A stretch of DNA of 47,932 nt. Origin: Myxococcales bacterium FL481 (GTDB lineage Bacteria; Myxococcota_A; Polyangia; Nannocystales; Nannocystaceae). A program made the position numbers and the translations under genes. This document shows positions 8,917 through 17,961 of the stretch, one piece after another (the first letter of the stretch is position 1; each line of letters starts with the position of its first letter). The DNA lies in assembly GCA_006508105.1 (NCBI GenBank), contig QKPP01000020.1, positions 1,610-49,541 of the forward strand, written 5' to 3'. The notes beneath the pieces are model-generated. The model was not told the origin of the DNA, did no database searches, and saw only the letters and a list, made by a program, of their open reading frames with translations.

Positions 8917-9708
8917 GTGCCTACTCTGCCTATCTTCACGGTCGACGCGTTCACCGATCAGCTGTTTCGCGGCAATCCAGCCGCCGTGTGTCCGCTCCGC
9001 GATTGGCTCCCCGACGAGCTGTTAGGGTCCATCGCCGCCGAGAACAACCTCTCCGAGACCGCCTACATCGTCCCGCGCGACGGTGGCTACGGTCTGAGGT
9101 GGTTCACCCCCACCGTCGAAGTCGACCTATGTGGTCACGCGACCTTGGCCGCGGGCCACGTTGTCCTGCGAGAGCTGAGCCACCCGCCGACGGAGGAGGT
9201 GGTGTTCGAGACCCGCAGCGGTGAGCTACGCGTACGGATCGCGCCCCCCGGATACGAAATCGACCTGCCCGCGACGCCGCCCGTGGCGGCGCCAAGCCCC
9301 GATCCGCAGATCGCCACCGCCATCGGGACCACGCCGCAGGAGACGCTCGGCGGCCCGCATCACGTGGCCGTCCTCACGCACGAAGCGGCCGTGCGGGCGG
9401 TGCGACCCGACTTCGCGCTCGTGGCCGAGCTCGGCGGAGGCGGACTGATTGTCACCGCGCCGGGCGACGATGTGGATTTTGTATCCCGGTTTTTTGCACC
9501 GCACCACGGCATACCGGAAGACCCGGTGACCGGTTCGGCTCACTGCACACTCGGTCCCTACTGGGCAGAAAGACTCGGCAAGACGCATCTACGGGCCAGG
9601 CAAGTCTCGCCGCGCGGAGGAGCGCTGGAATGCCAAGTCGGGCCCGCCAGCGTGTCGTTGCGTGGACAGTGTCGCAGCTATCTGCGAGGAACGATTGAAC
9701 TGCCCTAA
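8917..9708 (+). CDS. PhzF-family isomerase/epimerase
   Basis: A 263-residue PhzF-like protein starting with GTG, four bases after bioB. Family segments visible are FTVDAFTDQLFRGNPAAV at the N-terminus, ENNLSETAYIV with the catalytic Glu of the family, DLCGHATLAAGHV, and the C-terminal DPVTGSAHCTLGPYWAERL. PhzF catalyses an isomerisation in phenazine synthesis, but most homologues stand alone with unknown substrates, and no phenazine genes are nearby. The tight coupling to bioB suggests co-transcription rather than a shared pathway. Length (usually 260-300 residues) is normal. Confidence 0.9.
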   Translation: MPTLPIFTVDAFTDQLFRGNPAAVCPLRDWLPDELLGSIAAENNLSETAYIVPRDGGYGLRWFTPTVEVDLCGHATLAAGHVVLRELSHPPTEEVVFETRSGELRVRIAPPGYEIDLPATPPVAAPSPDPQIATAIGTTPQETLGGPHHVAVLTHEAAVRAVRPDFALVAELGGGGLIVTAPGDDVDFVSRFFAPHHGIPEDPVTGSAHCTLGPYWAERLGKTHLRARQVSPRGGALECQVGPASVSLRGQCRSYLRGTIELP

Positions 9709-10212
9709 AAACCGCTCCCCGGGGGTTCGATTTCGCGGTCGCCCAAACACCCAGTGGACGCCGAGAAACGCCACCGTGACGCGCCGTGACCACGAGGTTT
9801 CGCTTTCGCCCATCAGCGAGCCTCGGGGGTTCGAGACGGCATCTAGCGAAGATCGAGGATTCGCCTGGTTCCGCGACAACCTCCGAAATTAGCAATTCCT
9901 GTACAGTCAGAGGGTGACGAGCGTCCGGGCGACGCCTCCCCGGAACCGACGCCTGCACCCGCCGAAGCGGACTCGACATTGCTTGTTCGGGGTGGGCGTC
10001 CGTGCGATGTCATGTACGCGGCGAAATGATGGGGGTGTGGATGCGACAACAACCCTGCACAGTTCGTACTGCGCTGGTCGATCCTGGGCAGAACGGACAG
10101 CAACGACCCGACCGAACGGCGACGACGGAGTCTCGAGTGCGCTCGGCACACCTCGGACGAGACGCCGAGCCCCCGCCCCGAGACGGGCCGGTACGCGCAC
10201 GGGGAGCTTCCC
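9709..10212. other. 504-bp intergenic region, no supported gene
   Basis: Nothing coding is convincing here. A tRNA T-arm-like string near 9725 has no surrounding cloverleaf. The stretch presumably carries the promoter of the DUF4388/FGE-like gene. Confidence 0.4.
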
Positions 10213-12132
10213 GTGCCTGACCTGAACACAAAGGGCGGGACCACGCCCGTCAGCCAGCGGCACGCCACGATTGCGGATGTCGCGTCAGGTCGGCTGACGG
10301 TGGATGAAGCGGCGGCGCGACACCGGGTCTCCGCCCAAGTGATTCACGGGTGGGCCGACGAGTTCCTGTCGAGTGCGTCGAGCCAGCTCGACGCCGATCT
10401 ACGCGAGTTGTTCGAGCGCCGCGGTCTCGCGCGGGGCCAGACCGCCAGCGAGCTAGCCGGCAATGTCGAGGACGTTTCCATCCCGGAGTTGGTGCAATTG
10501 TTGGTTAGCAACGGGCGCACGGGGCAACTCGTCCTGAGCAACGCCTTCGGCGAGCACCGGCTGTGGATCGACGGCGGGCGCGTCATGACGGCCAGCAGCG
10601 GGGCGTTGGTCGGTACGCCAGCCGTCCTGCGCATCTTGGCGCAGTCGCAAGGACGATTCGTCGTGACATTTGGGAGTGCCGCCCCGCCCGAACCGAACGT
10701 CTCCGAGGAACCCCACGTTTTGTTGCTGCGCGCCGCTCATCGCAACCAGGAGGCTCAGCGGCTGCTCGATCGACTTCCACCGGCCTCCGAAGTCCTCATC
10801 GGCCCGCGTGGTTCGCCGTCGCTGGTGCTGTCGGTCGAGCAGTCGGACCTGCTCGCTCGCCTGGCGGACGGCGCGACGATCGACGAATTGCTGCGCGACA
10901 GCCCCCACGGGCACGCGGAGACCGTCACGGCCCTGCGCGAACTGTACGGCCACGGGTACCTCCGCGAAACCGGACAACATCGACCCTTGCTCGACCCCCG
11001 GCCGGACGCGAGCCCCGTGGAAACGCGTGAACTCCTGAGCGAGCTCAATCCACCCCCGCCGGCCCGACGCGTGGGTACGACCCTCGCCTTGGGGTTTTTT
11101 GCCGGGTTGGGAGCCGCGGTTGTGTTTGCACTAGCCTGGAGAGCGTTTGACCGCACGCCGGCCCCCGACGAGCCGATCCCCTCCCCGGCCAGTTTGCCCT
11201 CGCGGCCCTCGGCGTCGCCCCTTGCCGCTGACGGTGTCTCGCCGCGGTGCCCGGCGGGCATGGCCGGTATCGCTGGTCGGCGCTTTCGCCTGGGGACCGA
11301 GCATTCCGGTGGACCAGACAACTTGGCCGTGCCTGCGCATGACGTCGAAGTCACCTCGTTTTGCCTCGACCGCACCGAGGTGACCCACGGGACGTACGAG
11401 CGGTGCGTCGCCGAAGGGATCTGCTCGGCGCCCCGATCGACCAACGGTGTGCCCCCGCCGGGCCTCCCCGCGAACATGAGCTGCCGCGGCGACGTCAACG
11501 GCGAGGCGGACCACCCGGTGACGTGCGTCACGTGGGACCAAGCCGATGTGTTTTGCCATTGGGCCGGCAAGCGACTGCCGAGCGAGGCCGAGTGGGAGCT
11601 CGCCGCGAAGGGCTCGCCGTCGCGACCCTTTCCGTGGGGTGATGAGCCCGTCACGATCAAGCGAGCCAACGTGTGCGACGACTCCTGCGCTCGCGAGCCG
11701 CGCTCGTCGGACACCTCGGCATCGAGCGGGCGCCTCGCTGCGGCCACCGAGCCGTCCGGGCCGCGACTGACGGGCGACGACGGCTGGCCGGCCAGCAGCC
11801 CCGTCAAGAGCTTCCCCGACGGTGCGACGCCGACCGGAGTGTTCGATCTCGCGGGGAACGTGGCGGAATGGACGGCTGACTTCGTGTACCGCTACGCCGG
11901 TGGGCCAGTTCGCCACAACCCGCGCGGCCCGATCGACGGCACGGATCGGGTGGTACGTGGGGGGTCGTTCGCCAGCCGCCACGCCGGGGAACTCAAGACC
12001 ACCAGCCGAGCCACGCAAGACGGCCACCATGCGACCCCGACGATCGGCTTTCGCTGCGCTGCAAGCCCGCTGGGAACCGGATCGGATCGCGTACCCAACG
12101 CGGCCGCTCAGGATTCGCCGCCCGACCGGTGA
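10213..12132 (+). CDS. HTH + DUF4388 + membrane segment + FGE-like domain protein
   Basis: A 639-residue multidomain protein with a GTG start. Residues 15-55 look like a transposase/DUF1153-type helix-turn-helix (SGRLTVDEAAARHRVSAQVI). Residues about 80-150 form a DUF4388 domain (IPELVQLLVSNGRTGQLVL), a module common in myxobacterial signalling proteins. A single membrane segment (GFFAGLGAAVVFALAW) lies near residue 300. After a Pro/Ser linker, residues about 340-620 form a sulfatase-modifying-factor/FGE-like domain (FCLDRTEVTHGTYERC, WAGKRLPSEAEWELAAKG, GVFDLAGNVAEWTADF, VVRGGSF, GFRC). The catalytic cysteine pair of true formylglycine-generating enzymes is absent after RGGS, so sulfatase activation is unlikely; a binding or C-type-lectin-like role is inferred. 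The N-terminus is presumably cytoplasmic and the FGE-like domain periplasmic, as in transmembrane signal transducers. Confidence 0.85.
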   Translation: MPDLNTKGGTTPVSQRHATIADVASGRLTVDEAAARHRVSAQVIHGWADEFLSSASSQLDADLRELFERRGLARGQTASELAGNVEDVSIPELVQLLVSNGRTGQLVLSNAFGEHRLWIDGGRVMTASSGALVGTPAVLRILAQSQGRFVVTFGSAAPPEPNVSEEPHVLLLRAAHRNQEAQRLLDRLPPASEVLIGPRGSPSLVLSVEQSDLLARLADGATIDELLRDSPHGHAETVTALRELYGHGYLRETGQHRPLLDPRPDASPVETRELLSELNPPPPARRVGTTLALGFFAGLGAAVVFALAWRAFDRTPAPDEPIPSPASLPSRPSASPLAADGVSPRCPAGMAGIAGRRFRLGTEHSGGPDNLAVPAHDVEVTSFCLDRTEVTHGTYERCVAEGICSAPRSTNGVPPPGLPANMSCRGDVNGEADHPVTCVTWDQADVFCHWAGKRLPSEAEWELAAKGSPSRPFPWGDEPVTIKRANVCDDSCAREPRSSDTSASSGRLAAATEPSGPRLTGDDGWPASSPVKSFPDGATPTGVFDLAGNVAEWTADFVYRYAGGPVRHNPRGPIDGTDRVVRGGSFASRHAGELKTTSRATQDGHHATPTIGFRCAASPLGTGSDRVPNAAAQDSPPDR

Positions 12133-12249
12133 CCCAGCCCCCCGCGGCTGCATCCAAACCGCCGCGATCGGACCCAGACGCCTCCGCCCTCGCGAGACGG
12201 CGGCGGACCAACCGCCACGGTTTCATGTGGCCTCGCGCTCGCTTGCAGC

Positions 12250-13161
12250 GTGATCGAAACTTCGCGCCGTGCGCGTGACGCGTTGGCGACAGAAGCGAGA
12301 CTTCGCGCGCTCACGATCGTGGGTACCCTGCGCGCTCCCACCCGCTGGGGCCACACCTCTCCGTTCCACTCGATGACTGCGATCCTCGTCTTCTTCGTCG
12401 CGCACTGGCAGCTGTCGGTGTTTTGCCAGACCTTTTTCCTGCATCGCTACGCTGCTCACAAACAGTTCACGATGTCGCCGGGCTGGGAGCGGTTCTTTTA
12501 CCTGTTCACCTACCTGTGCCAAGGCAGCAGTTTTCTCGTGCCGCGCGGCTACGCGATTTTGCACCGCATGCATCACGCGTACAGCGACACGCCCAAGGAT
12601 CCGCACTCGCCTCGCTACTACACGAACGCGCTGACGATGATGTGGCGCACGAAGAAGGCCTACGACGACTACGCGTACCAGCGCGTCGAGCCGGAACCGC
12701 GTTTCGGTCACGATCTCCCCCAGTGGCCGCTCATCGATCGGATCGGCCAGTCCTGGCTTGTGCGGTCGATGTGGATCGCGGGCTATTCGGCGTTTTACTT
12801 CGCGTTCGCCAGCTCGCCGTGGCTGTTTTTGCTCCTGCCCGCGCACTTTGTGATGGGCCCCATCCACGGCGCGATTGTGAACTGGTGCGGACACAAGTAC
12901 GGGTACCGCAACTTCGCGGAGAACGACGACTCACGCAACACACTGGTGTTCGACTTCGTCACGCTCGGCGAGCTGTTCCAAAACAACCACCACCGCTTCG
13001 CGATGAGCCCCAACTTCGCCGCCCGGCGGTTCGAGGTGGACCCGACCTACTTCGTCATCCGGGCCCTCGCCGCCTTCGGCATCATCCACCCCGGACCGCA
13101 ACGCATGCGCTACCCCGACGAACGCGGCGTGGCCGGCCGGGCCGACGCTGCCTCGGTGTAG
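12250..13161 (+). CDS. Membrane fatty-acid (acyl-CoA type) desaturase
   Basis: An integral-membrane di-iron desaturase, up to 303 residues. The three histidine boxes are visible: HRYAAHK (about residue 65), HRMHHAYSD (about 105) and NNHHRF (about 245), with hydrophobic segments between them. It would introduce a double bond into a saturated acyl chain, usually at delta-9. The start is uncertain: the GTG at 12250 gives 303 residues, while the ATG at 12373, directly before the first hydrophobic segment, gives 262. Neither has a clear Shine-Dalgarno sequence. It follows the FGE-like gene on the same strand with no evident functional link. Confidence 0.9.
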   Translation: MIETSRRARDALATEARLRALTIVGTLRAPTRWGHTSPFHSMTAILVFFVAHWQLSVFCQTFFLHRYAAHKQFTMSPGWERFFYLFTYLCQGSSFLVPRGYAILHRMHHAYSDTPKDPHSPRYYTNALTMMWRTKKAYDDYAYQRVEPEPRFGHDLPQWPLIDRIGQSWLVRSMWIAGYSAFYFAFASSPWLFLLLPAHFVMGPIHGAIVNWCGHKYGYRNFAENDDSRNTLVFDFVTLGELFQNNHHRFAMSPNFAARRFEVDPTYFVIRALAAFGIIHPGPQRMRYPDERGVAGRADAASV

Positions 13162-13190
13162 CGAAAGGCTCGCTCCGTCTGCCCGCGATT

Positions 13191-13265
13191 CCTCGCCACG
13201 ACAACAACCGGCGAGATTCCCGCGCCCACGAAGCCTCGCCACGACGACAACCCGCAAGACTCCGC
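13191..13265. repeat. Imperfect direct repeat, two copies, 43-bp period
   Basis: Two related stretches start with CCTCGCCACG at 13191 and 13234 and continue through a similar CA/AC-rich then GC-rich sequence. They lie in the short gap between the convergent desaturase and peroxidase genes. No function is evident. Confidence 0.5.
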
Positions 13266-13318
13266 CCGAGCACGTGCCGAGGCGAAAGGCCCCGACACCC
13301 TAGCTCGCCACGTGCGGC

Positions 13319-14440
13319 CTAGCTGGCATCGGGCTTGGGCGTGTTCGGACCGCTCGCCGGGAGCTTCGGCGGCGCCACCAAGTCTTGCGGCACCTCTCCG
13401 GTCAGGGCGCCGAGAAACGCCACGATGGATTTCGTGTCGTCGGCGGACAGCGTCCGCCCCAACTGGTACTCGGCCATCATGGCGACGGCCTCGCCCAAGT
13501 CAGTCACCGAGCCGTCGTGGAAGTAGGGACCCGTCTTCGCAACGTTGCGCAAACTGGGCACCTTGAAGAACATCCGATCGGACTCGGACTTCGTCACCTT
13601 GAACCGTCCCGGATCCTCTTGGTGCGGCCACGCCTTGACCAAGCCGAGTTTCTGGTACATGTGGCCCCCCAAGTACGCCCCCGCGTGGCAAGTCGTGCAC
13701 CCGGTCGAGAGGAACACCGCGAGCCCTTGCTTTTCCGCGTCACTCAGCGCCGTCTCATCGCCAGCCAAATAAGTGTCGAATCGACCCGGCGTGACCAACT
13801 TGCGCTCGAACGCCCCGATGGCGTGGGCCATATTGTCGTAGGTCACGGGATCCGCCTCGCCCGGAAACGCCTGGCCGAACGCCTCGACGTAGCCCGGAAT
13901 CGACTTGAGCACCGCGACGACAGCGGCCTCGTCGGGCATGGCCATCTCCACCGGATTGAGGACCGGCCCCTTCGCCTGTTCCTCGATCGTCGCGGCCCGC
14001 CCGTCCCAAAACTGCGCGATGTGACCAGCAGCGTTGTACACCGTGGGCGAATTGCGATCGCCTCGTTGCTTCCGATGGCCCATTGAGGTTTTGTCCCCGT
14101 CGACACCGAACTTGTCGAGCAGGTGGCAACTGTTGCAGGACACGTCGTGGTTCTTCGACAGCCTCGCCTCGTGGTACAGCTGGCGACCGAGAGCGATCTG
14201 CGCCGAACTCGCGGGCTTGTCCGTGCGTGACAGGTCAGCCGGGAGGGGCTTGAACGCGGCAAGCATCGCCCGATCGACGACCGGCTTGGCCGGCTTGGCC
14301 GCCGGCGCCGGTTCTGCCGGCTGGGTCGGCTTCGCCCGCTCCGTTCCTTTCGCGGCCGGTGCGTCTTCCGCTGGCTTGCCACAAGCGAGAGCGCAGGAAA
14401 ATGAAGCGGCGATGAGTCGGGATAGCTGGGTGGTGGTCAC
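13319..14440 (-). CDS. Di-haem cytochrome c peroxidase family lipoprotein
   Basis: A CcpA/MauG-family protein predicted to reduce hydrogen peroxide in the periplasm using two c-type haems. Haem motifs CNSCH and CTTCH are visible in the expected halves, with the family segments RNSPTVYNAA, QFWDGRA and FKVPSLRNVAKTGPYFHDG. I place the start at the GTG at 14440 because GAGGAG lies about eight bases upstream and the N-terminus then reads as a lipoprotein signal ending in the lipobox ALAC. The longer frame from 14584 lacks these features. A Pro/Ala/Lys-rich linker follows the lipid anchor. About 373 residues. Convergent with the desaturase and downstream of tolB on the same strand. Confidence 0.9.
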   Translation of the reverse strand: MTTTQLSRLIAASFSCALACGKPAEDAPAAKGTERAKPTQPAEPAPAAKPAKPVVDRAMLAAFKPLPADLSRTDKPASSAQIALGRQLYHEARLSKNHDVSCNSCHLLDKFGVDGDKTSMGHRKQRGDRNSPTVYNAAGHIAQFWDGRAATIEEQAKGPVLNPVEMAMPDEAAVVAVLKSIPGYVEAFGQAFPGEADPVTYDNMAHAIGAFERKLVTPGRFDTYLAGDETALSDAEKQGLAVFLSTGCTTCHAGAYLGGHMYQKLGLVKAWPHQEDPGRFKVTKSESDRMFFKVPSLRNVAKTGPYFHDGSVTDLGEAVAMMAEYQLGRTLSADDTKSIVAFLGALTGEVPQDLVAPPKLPASGPNTPKPDAS

Positions 14441-14531
14441 GATCAACTCCTCGGCATCAGCCGGGCCATTACGACAAGAAACCACGTCCGATATCGCCGC
14501 GCAACCGCAAACGGCGGGGCGCCCTACGGCG

Positions 14532-16010
14532 CTACGGCGCGAGCGTATTCCGGTTGGACCAACGCAACGAGTGACCCAACACATCGGCGATTTTTCGTGG
14601 CCGGCGTCCGTCGAGACGCATCACGTACAAGCCGGGTCCCTCCCCGCTGGTGCGCGTCGAAAAAAATGCGATCAAGCGGCCATCGGGACTACACGCGGGC
14701 GCCGTGTGCCGCCCACGGGTCTGCGTCAGCCGCACCGGATCGCGCCCGCGAAGATCGCTGACCACGATGTGAGCGCTACGTCGAGTGCCCACGCTATAGA
14801 CCAAACGTGTTCCGCCGGGGTGATGGCAAAACGTGGGCGACGAAGCCGAGTAGCCCGCGATCGATACGGCTCGTTCTCCCACGTAAACCCGCTGCAAACG
14901 TTTGCGTGTGCCGGCGTACGCCAACTGATGGTCTGAGTCGAAGCTGGGGTGCAGCGCTAGCAACAAGCCGGTGCGTTCAGTCCACCCGTCGAAGCTTGCC
15001 CGTCCCACGATGACGCGAATGCCCTCCGGCGTGGCGATCGATAGCGCGGACGACTTGCGGTCGGGGCTAAACGCGAGTCCGTAGAGCGACCCGCTGCGAC
15101 CGATATCCACCGGCTCTGCCATGCCCGCACGAAACAGACGGAAGGGATGACGCTCGACGCTGGCGAGGTAAAACAGTTGCTCGTTCGGTCCGAACGCTGG
15201 CGCTGCGGCCACGTGCTCGGGAGGCGAGATGGTTTCGAGGCGCATCCCATCGGGATCGATCACATGGACTTGCCGCCGTTTCCCGTCGCCACCGACGAAG
15301 GTCAGTCGACTGTGAAACGACCCGAGATCCCCGGTGACGGCTTCGATAATGCGGTCGGAGAACTCGTGGCCACCGCCCCGCAACTGGGCGGCGTCGAGGG
15401 TACGCCGGCTCTCGAACACGACGGCTTGGCTGACCACATCGACGAGTTCGACCCCGCCGTCGTAGCGACGATCCGGTCGCGACGCCACGCTGACGCGCAC
15501 TAGGAACCGGACCTTTTCTTCGCGCCACTGGTCGGCGGTCGCCTCTGGCGCGGCAAGCTCGATGACCTCGAACTCGCCCGACAGGTCCAAGTCTCGCGCG
15601 ATCAAGTTCCGCATCCGGCGAGCATCGCCATCGTCGGCGACGACCCCGATCCGCGGAAGAACCAGCGAAACGGACAGCTTGTCGGACGCGGTCACCACCA
15701 GCTCACCGAGCCCCGCGTCCGACTCGGCCGCAGGCTTCGGGCTGGCGTGGGCGGGATCCGGATCCGGGGCGCTCACACCCGCCGACAGCAGCAGCGTCGC
15801 CAGTCCGCCAGCGACAGCGTGAAGTGCGCACCGTCGCCTCCCCGAGCTGTGTGGGGTGCGATCGGGCAACGAGTGATCGACCCCCGCGGCCGGAGCCCGA
15901 CGCCGGCGAACGGTCGACACGGCGCCCGATTGTGGGCTTCGCGTCCCCGGCTCAGCCACGATGGGCTTGTTGCGCTGGGCTGTGGTCAGTCGCATGCACT
16001 CTCGCTGCAA
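14532..16010 (-). CDS. tolB: Tol-Pal system beta-propeller protein TolB
   Basis: A 492-residue periplasmic TolB-like protein. After a long basic N-terminus comes a hydrophobic signal segment (AVAGGLATLLLSAGVSA, about residues 65-81). Next is the TolB N-terminal domain (RIGVVADDGDARRMRNLIARDL, then GEFEV), and then repeated beta-propeller blades with AFGPNEQLFY, LAFSPDRKSSALS and ACSPDGRLIAFFS motifs. The frame overlaps the 3' end of tolA by 25 bp, typical of translational coupling; an internal Met at 15995 is an alternative start. TolB binds Pal and contributes to outer-membrane constriction at division. Confidence 0.9.
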   Translation of the reverse strand: MQRECMRLTTAQRNKPIVAEPGTRSPQSGAVSTVRRRRAPAAGVDHSLPDRTPHSSGRRRCALHAVAGGLATLLLSAGVSAPDPDPAHASPKPAAESDAGLGELVVTASDKLSVSLVLPRIGVVADDGDARRMRNLIARDLDLSGEFEVIELAAPEATADQWREEKVRFLVRVSVASRPDRRYDGGVELVDVVSQAVVFESRRTLDAAQLRGGGHEFSDRIIEAVTGDLGSFHSRLTFVGGDGKRRQVHVIDPDGMRLETISPPEHVAAAPAFGPNEQLFYLASVERHPFRLFRAGMAEPVDIGRSGSLYGLAFSPDRKSSALSIATPEGIRVIVGRASFDGWTERTGLLLALHPSFDSDHQLAYAGTRKRLQRVYVGERAVSIAGYSASSPTFCHHPGGTRLVYSVGTRRSAHIVVSDLRGRDPVRLTQTRGRHTAPACSPDGRLIAFFSTRTSGEGPGLYVMRLDGRRPRKIADVLGHSLRWSNRNTLAP

Positions 16011-16852
16011 GTAAACGTCACCGTGAGCACCCGCGGCAAGGCGTTCGGGTAACCGCTCGGAGGCTCGGGCAGACCCTCGCCGCGAACGCTGCCCAGCGCA
16101 CGCTCAGCGGCCGCGTCGAAGTGGTGATTGCCGCTGCTGGTGATCTTGTAACCGGTCACGTTCGCATCGTCGCCGACCTCGATGGTCGCACGAACGCGAA
16201 ACCGCAGCAGGTCGGGTGGAGCCAACCCGGACCCGCTGACGCGGAACCGCGTCGACAGCCAGCGAATGAGCCGCGCGCGGTAGGCCGCGACGATCGCCTC
16301 GCCGGCCCCCGTGCCCCCGTCACCGAGCCCCATACCTCCCTCGCCGGCCCCCGTGCCCCCCGTCAGTGCCGCGACGCCGCCGGTCTCCGCCGCGGCAACG
16401 GAGTCCCCGGCCGCCGTCTCGCCCGAACTCTCGTCGTCGATGAGATCCGGCAAGACGATCTCAGCCGGTGAGCCCACCGCCTCGGGCCCTTCGTTTACGT
16501 CAGGGAGTGCCGCCCGAGACCGTCGCCGGCGGGACTTGGTACGGCGCTTGTTGGGACGTCGACGGGACGCTGGGCGCTTGGCCTGGGCGGGTGTGGGGGA
16601 CTCATCGGCTCGCCGCCAGTGACCGGGTAGCTGCCGCACCGTTCCCATCAACGACCCGCCTCCGCGGGCGTCGAGGACCGGATGGACCGCGATCGCGATC
16701 TCGTCGCCGGGATCGATGCGGCGAACGTCGGCCTCCCACGCCAGGCGAGACAGCCACACCACGCCGAACGCCACGGCCCAGATCCCCAACGCCACGACGA
16801 TGCCGACGCTCGCATCGGTGGGAGACACATCCCGCAACGCCGAGGATCTCAC
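15986..16852 (-). CDS. tolA: TolA/TonB-type energy transducer
   Basis: A 288-residue protein with one N-terminal membrane segment (GIVVALGIWAVAFGVVWL, residues 17-34). A basic Arg/Lys-rich stretch and a Gly/Glu/Ala-rich linker follow, and then a C-terminal TonB-like domain (FRVRATIEVGDDANVTGYKI...FDAAAERAL). The start overlaps the tolR stop by ATGA. Position between tolR and tolB identifies it as the TolA equivalent, although the C-terminal domain reads more like TonB than like enterobacterial TolA. It should span the periplasm and couple the TolQR motor to TolB/Pal. Confidence 0.85.
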   Translation of the reverse strand: MRSSALRDVSPTDASVGIVVALGIWAVAFGVVWLSRLAWEADVRRIDPGDEIAIAVHPVLDARGGGSLMGTVRQLPGHWRRADESPTPAQAKRPASRRRPNKRRTKSRRRRSRAALPDVNEGPEAVGSPAEIVLPDLIDDESSGETAAGDSVAAAETGGVAALTGGTGAGEGGMGLGDGGTGAGEAIVAAYRARLIRWLSTRFRVSGSGLAPPDLLRFRVRATIEVGDDANVTGYKITSSGNHHFDAAAERALGSVRGEGLPEPPSGYPNALPRVLTVTFTCSESACD

Positions 16853-17274
16853 GGCGACGCCTCGGGGGCCTCGGGCTCGACCAGTAGGTTGAGCCCGGTG
16901 ACCCCGGCGACCCGCGCGGCGGCGACGACCCGAGCCACCACGCCGTAGCGAGCCTCCTTGTCGGCCCGAATGTAGATCTCCTTGCTCGCTTGGATCCGGG
17001 CGTCCGTGGCCAGGACCACCTCCACATTTGTGGTCACGTCGCGCTCGTCAAACATAATCCGCTCGTCGGGCGTGACCGTGAGAATGAGCTTGGTGTCACT
17101 CAACGGCGCGCTGTCGGCCGCCACCTGCGGGAGCTCGACCCGCAGACCAGACACGAGCAGGGGGGCCGTGACCATGAACACGATCAACAAGACCAACATC
17201 ACGTCGACCAGCGGCGTGACGTTGATGTCGCGGAAGCCCGCTTTTCGGCCCGAAGGCGCAGGGCCGAGGTCCAT
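16849..17274 (-). CDS. tolR: TolR/ExbD-type proton-channel subunit
   Basis: 141 residues with a single membrane helix immediately after the conserved NVTPLVDVMLVLLIVFMV signature (about residues 17-34), whose Asp is the proton-carrying residue of ExbD/TolR. A periplasmic domain of about 100 residues follows. The ATG at 17274 overlaps the tolQ stop (ATGA), which fixes the start; the longer open frame upstream merely shadows tolQ. It forms the inner-membrane motor with TolQ. Confidence 0.93.
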   Translation of the reverse strand: MDLGPAPSGRKAGFRDINVTPLVDVMLVLLIVFMVTAPLLVSGLRVELPQVAADSAPLSDTKLILTVTPDERIMFDERDVTTNVEVVLATDARIQASKEIYIRADKEARYGVVARVVAAARVAGVTGLNLLVEPEAPEASP

Positions 17275-17924
17275 CAGTCGTCCTCGCGAGTGACCGATGC
17301 CGCCCATTCGCGGGCGGCGGCCGTCATTCGATCCATCAGGGCTTCGGCCCGAGCGGACAGCAGGTTGTAGGCCAACACGGCCGGAATCGCGGCGAACAGC
17401 CCCACGGCGGTCGCCAACAAGGCTTCGCCGATCGCTGGCGCCACGACGGGCAGTGACGCGCTCTTTTCCCGACCGATGCGAAAGAACGCGTCCATGATGC
17501 CGTAGACCGTTCCCAGTAGGCCGACAAACGGTGCTGTCGCCCCGATCGACGCGAGCCACGTCAGCATCGACGTGGCGCGTTCTCGCTGCTCGACGAGCAG
17601 TCGGGCGACCACGGCGGACACGACCTCGGGCTGTCCTCGTCGAGTTGCGACGGCCTCGAGCACGGGCGCCCCCAAAGCCGACTGATGATGCCGAGCCAGC
17701 GACGCCAGCTGCTGGGGTTCTAAGCGGCGCTGCCCGATCGCTTGTTCAAGCCGCGATTGGGCCACCCGCCAACGTCGCAGCTGACGGGACTTGACCACGA
17801 AGATCCACCACACCGCGGCCGAGGCCGCCAAGAGCAGCCAAAGCACGGCGAGAACCGGACCCGACGCGTGGAAGAACAACGCCGCCGGGTCCAAGACGAG
17901 CGTTTGGCCGTCGAGGTGCTCCAA
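17274..17924 (-). CDS. tolQ: TolQ/ExbB-type proton-channel subunit
   Basis: 216 residues with three membrane helices: AVLWLLLAASAAVWWIFVV near the N-terminus, ASIGATAPFVGLLGTVYGIM in the middle and AIGEALLATAVGLFAAIPAV near the C-terminus. The last two are the MotA/ExbB pore signature. I take the TTG at 17924 as start because AGGGG lies eight bases upstream and the resulting length suits the family; the longer frame overlaps pal. Coupled to tolR by an ATGA overlap. Confidence 0.9.
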   Translation of the reverse strand: MEHLDGQTLVLDPAALFFHASGPVLAVLWLLLAASAAVWWIFVVKSRQLRRWRVAQSRLEQAIGQRRLEPQQLASLARHHQSALGAPVLEAVATRRGQPEVVSAVVARLLVEQRERATSMLTWLASIGATAPFVGLLGTVYGIMDAFFRIGREKSASLPVVAPAIGEALLATAVGLFAAIPAVLAYNLLSARAEALMDRMTAAAREWAASVTREDD

Positions 17925-17961
17925 CGTGGACCCCTGTGCGAGCCGACTGGGTGGTGCCGGG

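Noticed and set aside
9715-9760. Possible tRNA T-arm (GGTTCGATTTC-like string)
   Set aside because: No acceptor, D or anticodon arms can be drawn around it.
10213-12132. Formylglycine-generating enzyme for sulfatases
   Set aside because: The catalytic cysteines are missing and no sulfatase gene occurs in the window.
16849-17559. Longer tolR start at 17559
   Set aside because: The extension is a shadow of tolQ; the ATGA overlap at 17274 and the family length fix the start.
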